Shown here: positions 39,301 to 51,300 of the stretch, one piece after another
Position numbering within the stretch: position 1 is the stretch's first letter
How the letters are laid out: each line of letters opens with the position of its first letter
NCBI GenBank assembly: GCA_942486035.1
Contig: CALNXK010000040.1
Coordinates: 615,001 to 679,000, forward strand
Origin: Porites lobata
Lineage: Eukaryota > Cnidaria > Anthozoa > Scleractinia > Poritidae
Reading direction: 5' to 3'
DNA length: 64,000 bases
The notes under the pieces: generated by a model
What the model saw: the letters and a program-made list of their open reading frames with translations, nothing else
Told to the model about the DNA's origin: nothing
Database searches by the model: none
Made by a program: the position numbers and the translations under genes

Positions 39301-42300
39301 CCGTTTAGTAAGAACTCGTATGCATGAGACTATGTTACTAGTGTGTAATCACATGTGACCGTGTGCATACTAATGATGTGTATAATAGTAGTATACGTAG
39401 TAATCATGTGGAGAATTTGTTCTCGATCATTAGCAAGAAAAATGAACAAACTTTGAAACTTACAGGTTCATAAGCTCAGGGAGATTTGAGAACACCCCAG
39501 GGAAAAGCTGTGCAATTTTGTTGTTGGAGAGGGATCTGCAAAAATAAGTTATTAACTTCATAACAACAATAACTCATATGCTGTAAATTTGTATTCTCTT
39601 TGAGATCTAATTTCTAATTTCGGAGAAGAAGACATGAGCAAAGGCTATCGATTTCAGAGGAACATCCTTTACGCAGCATAGCAAATGCAGTCAGGTACGT
39701 AGTTGAGGTGGCTGAACACAGTTACGTGTTCCCAAAATAGGACTGGAAATGACCGGAAGGTCTATTCCAGGCTCGTCGCTACTTACAGAAAGCTTACTTT
39801 TTTTGATAGTAACCGGACCGTCTTGACGTGACGCTTGATGATGTTATTTTCGCCGGATAGAACTGTAACATTGCGTGGGTTGATTTTGAGACCCGTTGCA
39901 CGGCAGTGCTCGCAATTCTCCCTCCCCCGCTTCTCATACGTGGTGAAAATTGTCTGCAACATTTCGAGACACACGCATCCAAGGTTGTTTGTCGAGGTGA
40001 GGGGAATAGATGGGCATATGTGCTCGTGCGCTATTCTAAAAGTATGACGTGAATCGCCCTAGAAGGGAAGCAATGGACAATATATAACAATTATTCACCG
40101 AAGTGGAGGTGGCTAGTATTGAATATTTACCGAGGCCTCGAAGCGGCGAGGTAAATACCCACTACTAGCCACCGACACTGAGGTGAATAATTGTTTTAGT
40201 ATATACTAAAACAGCGAGATAATTGAGCACAAAATGATGATTTTTAATTCATTTACTGTTGCCAACGATTACAATTTTGGAAACGCGATGACCGAGCGGC
40301 CGCGGTCGTCGCTTTTTCTTAGCGACAAATAAAACTTTTAAAGGCGTTTGTTTAGCTCTTGCAGGGAAGTTTCTTCAAAAGGAGTTGTGAATGCGGTTTG
40401 TATTTAAAATAATTCTGTAAAAAAGATTATTAAGTTTAGTTTTAAGATTATTTATGAACAAGTCAACTAAATAAAGTAACGCAAGACTTAAGTTTAATTT
40501 GCATTTGTAAACAAAGAACTTTTTCACCGGTTTTATCGATAACTATTCAAGTCAAAAGACAAAGCTTTACCTGTTAAAACTTCCAAACCGAACTTCGTCA
40601 CCTTCTTCATGTATTTCGGAAATAGCTTGCTCGATTAGTTGTGAAATTTCTTAGTTTGTTACGGCAGCAAACCGGGAAAGCATTTTTCTCGCAACCTACG
40701 CGAGTTTGGCGTCGCTAGCTCGGAGGAACTGGAGGTGAATCAGTGAATAGTGCAGGATATTCACTGATTGAGTAGCCAATCAGAGCGCGCGAAAAACACT
40801 ATCCACTGTTTTAGTATATACTAAACCGCGTTATTATTCATTAATTTTTTTTCCGTTCTTGATTAGCTCAAATCCCCCGGCAAATACTTCAAAACGAGCT
40901 AGCCTAATTTAAGAGACGTTAAGAGACGTTAAGAGTTAAGAGACGGAATATTCAGTAAAATAACATCAATAGATCCAAAGAACAGATTATCGCCAGAAGG
41001 AATTCAGTTTACTGGGTTTCGAACTCATATTCTGTGATGGAGAGGGAGATACATCAACTTGCGCATCTCCAGAGAATACCAGACTTTCCGGCTTATCAAG
41101 AATTTCAGACCACCGGTTGAAAAGCAATCGCAAGAAAGCAAACCTGCCAGTGCAACGTCCGGCGTTTGCTTGCGCGAAGAGTTTTAGTCTCTATTCTCAA
41201 GAATCTCGGAGTGTTTTTAGATCAGTGCCTCTCTTTTGATGAACACATACGTAAAACTGTTGCTAGTTGTATGAACAAACCGATCCAGATTAATAGAATT
41301 TAGCATATTCTTGATAAGGAAAAGCTTCTGTTAATCATTAATAGCTTTGATTGAGCAGGTTGTTTTATTGCTGCTCAGTTTGGAGCAATACCTCGGCAAC
41401 TAATATTCATACGTTTCAGTTTATTCAAAATTTTACAGCAAGGATTGTCTTGGGACTCCACAAATATGACCATATCTCTGCAGGTCTAAGATCACTTTGA
41501 AGGCTAGATGTCAAACAAAGATTTATGGTCGATGATGCAGTTTGATGATGCATAAATGTCTTAACGGTCTGTCACCTAGCTACTTGTGAGATCAATTTTC
41601 AATTCGAGCTATTATCCATGATAGACAGACAAGATATAGATATATTCCATCTTGCAGAATCAATGCTGGCCAACGCGCTTTTTATTACCGTGATGTAGAA
41701 ATATTGCATAATTTAAGTAAAGATCTACGGGAATTCATAAATACTAAAGTTTTAAGGAGACGTCTAATTAATGAACTGATTTGTAACATGAACTGGGTTA
41801 GATGATGATTTTTGTACATAGTTACCATTTAGTTATTGTTGTACATAGTTAAATAATTAATTAATTTAATTTTTTTTGTATTGATACAGAAAAGCCCTCT
41901 TTAGGGATGCTCAATAAAGTGTATGCATGTATATATTTATGTATCATAAAAAAAGTCTCTGTTAACTTCGCAACGAAGAAAGCATTGTGCAATACAATCA
42001 GGCAGCTGATAGAGAGATAAAAGTAATTCCAAAAAAATGTTTCCCTAGTTTGCAATTGTTGCCCCTTAGACACTCAACGGATGGACCATACGAGAAAACA
42101 ATAACAACTAACCAAAACCTAAATTCTGTACTTTCAGAATAATATATAGATTTAGCCAGGGCTAAAAGCGAAGCTCCCTTTAATAAATTCATAACTTAAA
42201 TCAAACAATAAACTTGTAATCCACAGATCAGAGCACATTCATATGACTTTTGAGGCAAAGGCTAAGTGATTTTAGAGAAAAATAATTTGACAGTCCAAGA

Positions 42301-45300
42301 GTGAAACAAATTTTACATCAAGTTAATAGTCTTATTTGTAAGACTAATATATAGATTTAGCCAGGGCTAAAAGCGAGGCTCCCATTAGTAAATTTATAAT
42401 TTAAATTAAACAATAAACTTGTATTCGAATTCCACAATTCAGTTAACTTTAGAGCGCATTTTATGTGACTTTTGAGGGAAAGGCTACCTGATTTTAGAGA
42501 AAAATAATTTGCAAACAGCCCAAGAGTGAACCAAATCTTACATCGAGTTGATAGCCTCATATGTACACTCAAAAACTGGTAATCATCTTTTATCACATTT
42601 AAGAGCCGTAATGGCTATTGATCACCGTAGATCAATTAGGCTTAGAAAAAAAACCAGGGCAACGTTTTGGCGTTCGACAAGTTTACTTTGCAAAATCTTG
42701 CCAACAAATCTGGGTGCGTGTAAACCAACCTTTTATACCATGGACAGAAAGCAGTATTTCACAATACAAATTGCTCTCATTCAATATTCATAAACTGTTA
42801 AAAAAATTTTCCAAAATCACCTACACGGCCATCCGGTTCTCACTTTTGTAGTGCGAGCTGTAGCGAGTGTTTGAATGAACATTAACAGAGTTACGCTCCA
42901 AGATAATAAAGAATTTATCATGTTTATTTTTTATTTGATGGTTTAACGCGCGGCATTTTGAGAACTCCTGCAAGCGATGTTCACTGAACGACTGAAAACA
43001 ATCGGCATAGCGATTAAAATTGCAAGAGAGACTACTAACAATCAATAAAAGAAATATAATTCGGTGAAACATAAACAGAGACAACAATTTTCATTCAGGA
43101 AGACAAGTATCAAAGTGTCCCTAAATATCCTGAATCTTCAAGCTTCAAGCTTAAGTTTGCTGAAGTTTATGTTTTAAGCCAGCTTCCCGGTGTTTGTTTT
43201 TTCAAAGACGAACTCGAGGCAAGAAAATCGCTCAAAGCTTTCTTTTCCGGCTAGAATTATAACTAAAGATTCTTTGGAACATTTTCTTTCTATTTGCAGT
43301 GAGAAACTGTCTAAAGGTTTTTTAAAGTTCTGTAAGATTATATCAAACCAGATACTCGGTGAGATCGTTGTCTCAAATCTTACAAACGCACATAAACTAA
43401 ATTCCCGCATAAACTACGCCCCACTTCATTAAAGTAGATACAAAAAACAAACATGAAATACAATAATTTCTCTGGCTTACCATTCGAGATGCAGCTCCTG
43501 AAAGTTATCAGGTAAGGCCAGTATCGCTTCAGACTTTGCAATCCTCTTACGCATCAAGCAAGGTGAAAACGAAAACGATGCCATCCGAAATCGGATTTCC
43601 GACTTTGACAAGCGACGTTTTCTCAACCAAAAACCCAATAAACAAACTAGCCATGAGTAACAGAAGACTCCTGATAGCAGCTGAATTTCATTTTGTACAT
43701 CCAGTGGAAAAACACAGTTAAAAACATCACAAGTTGACACAAAACTCTGTCAGCTTCAGCTGTTAAAGTAAACAAGATTCAAGATGCTGCATAAATTTTG
43801 CGCATGAACTCACCTGTCAAATTTTGACCAATCAGAGCATAAAAATTGGACGTAGAGCGTGACCAACGCGTGACCATTGTGAGAAAAAACAAAAGCAACT
43901 GTCTTCCCTGCCTGTAACAGCTGGCTGAATTTTCACGTCCGAGGTCAGTTTGCAATCAAAATTTTAATTGTGCAGCACATAAACACAACATATTTCATAT
44001 GAATTAAGAAAAAAAATTGAACTTGAGCCTGCGATCACTTGAAAACTAGTTTACTTGTCAGCGGATAACGTCAAAAAATACTTGACCTCGACGGGTCGAC
44101 ACCTGAGCCCGCGATACGGTCAAGTGATACTGGTCAGCGGGTACTCTGTTTTGACAGCTGTCAATTGATCAAAACATTGATGTCCAATATGTGTGCATTA
44201 TCAGTTTTCCTGTGCTCCCAAACTAGTAAAAGTATGAGATTGAACGTTGTTCGCGATCTAGTAAAACAGTTAACTGGTCAGCGGACAGCTTCCAAATAAA
44301 TCACGTCACCTGGATGAGTTGACACATGAGCCCGCGATATGGTCATGGGATACTGGTCAGTGGCTATCCTGTTTGGACAACTGTCAATTGACCATATTGT
44401 TAATGTCCTATATTAAAGATGTGGACTTGCCAAGACACGCCTGAGACACCCCTCCCTTCCTTTTGATAGTCTCCCCTACCCCACCCATACAATCTGTAGA
44501 CGCGTACGTACGTACGTACGCTCGGTCAATCACGTGACAACCAAACGAAAAGAGGTTGACCATATTCCATGGGTATGGGGCTCTGTCCCACGCGCGCTTC
44601 GCGCGCGCGGGAGCCCCGCTATTAAGCGGAGCTCCACGCGCGCGCGTTGGCGGAGCCCCATATCTAAGCCAATCTACCGATCCCAGAAAATTTGGTAATG
44701 GCGTGACCGTGCGCCGACCGCCCGAACGACCGTCCGTCCGCACCACAGGGAAACCGATGTTTAATCTCACACTTTCTAACTAGTTTGAGAGCCCAGGTAC
44801 AAACTGATTTTGCACATCCATGTTTTGATCAATTGACAGCTGTCAAAACAGAGTATCCGCTGACCAGTATCACCTGACCGTATCGCGGCCTCAGGTGTCG
44901 ACCTATCGAGGTCAAGTAATTTTGAAATTATCCGCTAACATACTATACTCGTTATACCAAGTGCTCGTGTAGTGTTTTAGTCCTGGTCATTAGCAAGGAA
45001 AAAAATACAAAAATTCAAACTTACAGCAGCTTTAATTTAGGTAGTTTCCAAAATGCCTCAGGTAAAACCTGGACAATTTCGTTGTTGCCAAGATTCCTGA
45101 AAAAATAAGTTAGACATTCATGTTAACACTAGTAACAACGCACGTCTCTTTTTTGTCAGCCAATTATAATCGTGACTAGTGACAAGTTTCAGCTTTTCTT
45201 TTGCAGACTCGCCTCAATTTCTCTTACGTGTACTTTACATTCTCGAAGTTTTTACTCGAAACATTTAAAAAATGTGGATGAGGTTAACAGCTGAGGGACA

Positions 45301-48300
45301 TGAGTATCGATTAAAGCCCAAAGAGACGCCATATTTCGTAGTAAGTCATCTTCCTGTCCGCTTAGTTATTCTTAACTTCGAAAAGGAGAAAGCAAAGTAA
45401 TATACTGCGAAACTGATAGAAGGATAGACGGAATTCCTAGCGAATTTTCCCTTTTCCAATTGTTGTCCCTCTGATACAGTACTCAACGGATCATCATAAG
45501 CGAAAACGATAATTATGCAATTAATCAAATTTAATTGACTCTTGTACCCCTAGGCTAATAGCTAACCAACAGCCAAATTCTGCAAGTTTAGTGTATGACG
45601 TTTTTTTCCAGTTTATTAGTTATATTATTCATAAAAAAACTGTGGTACCGCTACAACGTGTGTATCCTTGTATTATCTCAATTCTAGCCGCGTTAAGTCA
45701 TCCGTTAAGTAAGAACTCGTATGTATGAGACTATGTTACTAGTGTGTGATCACCTGTATTCGTGGGCATACAAATGATGTGTATAATAGAAGTATACGTA
45801 GTAATCCTGTGGAGAATTTGTTCTTGATCATTAACAAGAAAAATGTACAAACATTGAAACTTACAGATTCAGTAGCTCAGAGAGATTTGAGAACGTCCTA
45901 GGCAAAAGCTGTGCAATTTTTTTGTTGGACAGGGATCTGCAAAAATAAGTTATTTACTTCAAGAAAAAACTAATTTATATGCGGCAAATTTGTATTTTCT
46001 TTGAGCTCTAATTTTTAACGGAGAAGGAGACATGAGACTGATTAGAAAGAGGCCAGCAATTAAAGACGATCATCCTTTACGCGGCATATTAAATGCAGTC
46101 AGGTACGTAGTGGAGGTGGCTGAATACAGTTACGTATTTCCAAAATAGGATTGAAAATGGCCGAGAGGTCCAGTCCAAGCTCATCGCTACTAAGAAAGGC
46201 TTTTCTTTTTGGCAATGGCCTTCTTGAGGTGGTGCTTGATGACGCGTTTTCCTTCGGATAGACCTGTAACATTGTGTGGGTTGATTTTGTGACCCGTTGC
46301 ACGACAGTGCTTGCAATTTTCCCTCTCCTGCTCCTTATACGAGGTGAAAATTTTTTGAAAATTTTCCAGATACACGCATCCAACGTTGATTCTCGAAGTG
46401 GGGAAATAGATGGGTATGTATGCGCGTGCTCTATTCCAAAAAGTATAAGGTGAATTATTATTATTAATTACTTTTTTTTCGTTTCTGATTAGCTGAAATC
46501 CGGCCCCCGCAAATCCTTCAAAACCTGCTGTCGTTGACCAAATTTGAGAGACGTTTTGGAACATCCAACAAAACAAAATCAATAGAACAAGTTATCGCCA
46601 GAAGAAGGGACAGTAACCGAGACGCCCGAGGCACAAGGATGCGTTAGCTCAGTTGTTTTTGTAAAGCTGGAGAAAATGAGGATTTCTTCTTAACGAGGAA
46701 CAAAGAGCTCACCTCTTGCATTAAAATATAGCAACAACTTGAGAAAAGAAATTAAGGAATTTATCTTGAAACAGCGTCTTTTCGGCATAATGTGTACATT
46801 ATTAGTTTGTGTCCTTGCATATGGTCATTAGGTGACCAATAAAACACATTTGCCTTAAAGGAAAGCAATTAATATCAATATACGAGGTAAAATACGGTAT
46901 GAGAAAACATCACTCTGAACTGACTTGCAATCGAATAAGAGCACCCTTCTATCAAAGTTTTGCTTTTGTATGCATCGAATCAAGATAACAACTATTTTGT
47001 CTAAATAGTTTTCGTAGCCATAAAGTACAGGTCTGCAACTCTTTGTAGTGTGAGAGCAGTAAAATAAGATTAATCTTTAATCCAATCAGCGGGTCTACTA
47101 AAACAACCTCGTTGCCAGGGTTCTCTGTCTTGCTCTGTGAAAGACCCTGGTTGCAGTTGGTCACGTGGTTCCCAAAAGCTGGGAACCTCATCAGAACAAA
47201 TTTATAGGCAAGGTTTTCCACATCATACAGCCGTTTTCGACGCTTTTGAATCTTTGAATGAGAGCGGCAAACTTAAGCCTCAAGGCTGTCATTTTTATGG
47301 GTTTCGAAAACATTATGTGATGGAGATGTATACAGATGAATTTTCGTACCTCCAGAGAATACCAGACTTTTGGGCTAATCAAGACTGATTTCAGATCGCC
47401 GGTTAGAAAGCAAACGCCAGAAGGCAAACCAGTCAGTGCAACGTCCGGCGTTTGCCTGCGCGAAAGGTAGGTTGAAGTGGAATACTGGTGAACAGTGATT
47501 TCACGTCAAAAGACACTAGGTTGTGGTCGTCAGGTATCTGTACTGTCTATGCCACTGGGTAGCCAACAGTTATTGGCGTCGTACAAGCGACTCATTAGAG
47601 ACCTTTAGAACCAGGTTTTTCATGGGAAACCGCAAACTGCAGTTTGCCGTTACGCGTTTGGAGTTTCACGTTGCCGGGATTTCAAATTTTAGCGAGGCAT
47701 TCAGTTCAGTTCATTTTTAGTTAGCCAAAATATAGTACAATGCAAGAATAAATATAGGAATTGTAACTTTGCAAGGGATCCCGGAAGAAACCAAAAGGCC
47801 TATGAAGCCTGGACCCGGTCACAAAGAAATAAGTAAAATAAAATGAAATTCCCAAAGTGATACGTTAAAAATTGGAACTAAAGTTAACTCAGGATTGGAA
47901 CAGAAAACCCTTCTTATGTTAATACGGCAAAAAGGAATATAAAATCGTTGTTTTTTGCAGCCATGTTGCTTTTCATCAAATCGAAGTGCATCAGTTTTAT
48001 TGCCCAAAAAACAGTGATAATTCATTGATTCGAGATCAAAAATCCAACAAGCACATCGCAGACGGATATAAAAAGCTATTTCGTGCCTTTAAACGCGAAG
48101 CTGTACAATTTTTAGTGATAAAAAGCCTTGCCGCAATTTACTTACCACTCGAAGCCACTCCTGCCGTTCAAACATGAACTTGAACTACAAACGCGACAGT
48201 AGTGGATAAGGCACCGAATTAACTATTTTTGTGGATTTAATTAACTTTTTGAGTGGTATAAATTAACGCGGATGACGTCATGCGTCTCATTAAGATAGGA

Positions 48301-51300
48301 TGATGTCATAGTTTAAATTAATGCCGATGATGTCATGCATTCCATTAAGATAGGATGATGTCATAGTTTATTTGTAGCTGGCAAGAAGCAAGTGACGACA
48401 GAGTTTCCTAGAGTTGACGTCACCAAAAAATGTTGAGATCATAATCTATAAACAGAAAAGTGATTTTTATATAATTAGCTATTTGCTTTTGTCTTCTGAT
48501 TAGATATTGTTTGCTATAGTCTTCTGATTGGATATTGTAAAAAATGTTATGTGTTCAAAATAAAAGCTGGCAAATTTTGAACGTGTTATCTTTACAGATT
48601 ATACTAAATGAAAAGTCTTTAATCATTAAATTATTTTCACTAAAAATTGATTATAAATAAAACCAAGACACAGAGGTCAACTGAAAACTCTTTATTTCAC
48701 AAGAACGAAAAAGGAGGTTAGGTGAATGCGAAATCGTACCAATTTTTTCAGGCAAAACATGAAAACGAGACCGAGGCGCAGCAAAGCGAGAAACTGCATA
48801 TCAAACAAAAATGTCAATATTTGTTCACTTGACTCTGCAGAAAGTATTGCACAGGGTACAAAAATTCTATGGAAAACAACAGGTGGTTCTAAAGAAAACC
48901 TTAACTCTTTTGGTTCTTAATTAAACTCCATTCTTGTTCCTAATGAGTGGAATGTCTATTTAAAAAATAGGAATAAGAGGTGCGATGTCCTAGCAACACA
49001 CGTCTTCTTGTTTAGCGCTAAAAATCGGATATATAAACAAAACACAAACACACATACACAGAATGGAGCCGAAAACACTCTATTCCAATTTTGACTCACC
49101 ATTACAAAAGCGTTTTCTCCCTTCTATCTCGAGGAAACGACTAACTATTGAAATCTCAGCGCTTGATGAGCTAATGGTCTTGTCAATTCACGCGCTGTTA
49201 GTCAATTAATTATGCGGGTTAACAAGCCCACAGTTGCATACAAATGGCTCCACAGTAAAAACCCCAACGGAGAAACTTGACTTTTTATTATAAAAACACA
49301 AACAATCAATAACTTAACAAGGATTAATTAAAACACGCGACTGTTTTGCAACTGAAAGTATCCCTTAGCTTTTTCATCGATCCGAAGATCGTTTCGAGAA
49401 AGCAAGTCATCCATGTTTACCTGTATTTCTTGCATAGCTGGAAGAAGTGGGACAGGCGAAAGATTTTCCCGCTTTAGATGTTTTAAAAACTCTTGAGGAA
49501 TATTTTCTTGAAACCCTGCTTGGTTAAATCCTTCTTCACTGGGCAGCACGTTTGTTCGCAGTCGACAATTATCTTGGGTAGTAGTTTTCAGATCAATGAG
49601 CAGATAACCAAAAGATCTTTTTACAACCTCTTCGTACTGATTTAAAAATAAATCAGTTTGCCCGGGATACATCTGCTTGGCAAGAGTCAGGATTTGCAAT
49701 TTGTCTCGTGGATTCTTGAATAACACCAAATAATGGCTGTTTAGGCTTATCCTGCGACGACCTTTCCCCTGGTGAAATATATTCTGCACGATATAAATCA
49801 CTCTTAGATTGCGATGATGAGAACCACGAGTAAAGAGGTTCACAATTCGATTGTTTCTACTAGTGTCAATCATTTGATCATTAAACACGATCAAATTCTG
49901 TTTATTCACATCAAAATAGGAATCTTGCTCCAAAGCCGTAGATTCCCTTGACGAGTTCAATGTGTGGCATGGCGACTAGCATTTCTGTATACGCAGGCTG
50001 CCATTGTGAATAACACGAAACAATCCTCTCCGGTGGAGGGTAAATTGTCTCTGAAGCTTGTTGTAATAGAGATCGAACTCAGCCCGTTTTTCCGGACCCG
50101 GTTATTTCGGCAATCATGGAGGTAAAGGGATGCTTGAATCGAAACTGCTGACATTTCTGTGAAAACGGAACTGTTTGAAATGGGGTGAGACCAACATCGC
50201 GGTGTTTAGACATCACGTGCCTTTGCATGCTATCCTTTATACTAAATGATTTTTCGCAAACGGAACAGAGCCAACTCATGTCAACTCCTCAGGAGCAGAA
50301 TGTATAGACTGAGAAAATTGTAGCATGTTGCGCATTGATATAGTTTTGAAGGCTATAAAATTCTATAGTTTTCCTCCACCACCACCACTATTACCACCAC
50401 CACATTTCTATTGTTTTCCTCCACCACCGCCACCGCCACTACAATTCTATTGTTTTCCTCCACCCCCACCACCACCACTACCACCGCCACCACATTTCCA
50501 TTGTTTTCCCTCCACCACCACCACCACCACCACATTTTCATTGTTTTCTTCCACCACCACCACCACCGCCACCACATTTCCATTATTTTTCTCCACCACC
50601 ACCACTACCACCAACACATTTACTTTTTTTTTTATCCACGACAGTCAATAAAAGACTGCAAACTACTATCATAATTTCAGTTTGTCGCAATGTCTCAAGC
50701 TGTCAAGAACAATCGTGGTTTTCTTCAACTCTTAGCTGTTTGTCCAGCTCATATACTTAAGAAATACATTCTTATCACCGAAGAAAATAAGCGGATCGTG
50801 TGGCAATATAAGGATGCTCTAGTAAACCTAGCAGAAACAAATGTCCCTTACAAAACAAAGAAGCGAACCCTTGTACAAGAGGGTAAATGTTTTATTCAAG
50901 ACCTATTGGTACCTGCTGTTACAAGCCTAGGATTTTTGATGCTATAAAGAGGAAACAAAACTGTAAGTTACTCATTTGAAGCTAAGTCTGTCGCGGGTAC
51001 TCATCAAAATGAAGAGAAAGATAGATTTGGTTGAAGAAGAGCACGATAGTGAACAGAAAGAAAGCGAAAGTTCTAGTGATGAAAGCGAGGATGAAGAACC
51101 AAGAATAAAAGATGTTTTGAATCATCTTTCCCAAGCAGTGTCGAAAAGGCGTGCTTCTGATTTGCTGCATAGTATGGCCGCTTCCAAAGATATTGTTTTC
51201 TAGACTCCTAGCGGACAATTACTTCGAAATAAACGCACAATTCCCGTCACAATTAAACATCGCCGAGCTAGTGGAGTATGTGTTACTCCCTCATAACAAG

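Larger units (their letters stand above)
38820..41200 (-). repeat. Duplicated intron module around a type-B LRR exon
   Basis: A block found again at about 45597-47470 and, in part, 53240-55075. Shared landmarks are a donor-side block of about 270 bases, the LRR exon, a stretch that can be read as a cysteine-containing reading frame (39783-39974, also 46099-46383), a stretch ending in ATCGCCAGAA (about 40990, 46600, 54190), and a terminal stretch around CAACGTCCGGCGTTTGC (about 41155, 47440, 55035). An extra partial copy of the module without an LRR exon sits at 38820-39190. Confidence 0.7.

Noticed and set aside
46089..46582. Reading frames with HCRATGHKINPHNV as a protein-coding exon
   Set aside because: The same sequence in the sister modules (39783-39974, 38966-39217) is open in differing frames and has no splice support, so it is duplicated intron DNA.
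50325..50674. Pro/Thr- and Trp-rich frames on both strands
   Set aside because: They come from the CCACCA repeat block and have no start or conservation argument.
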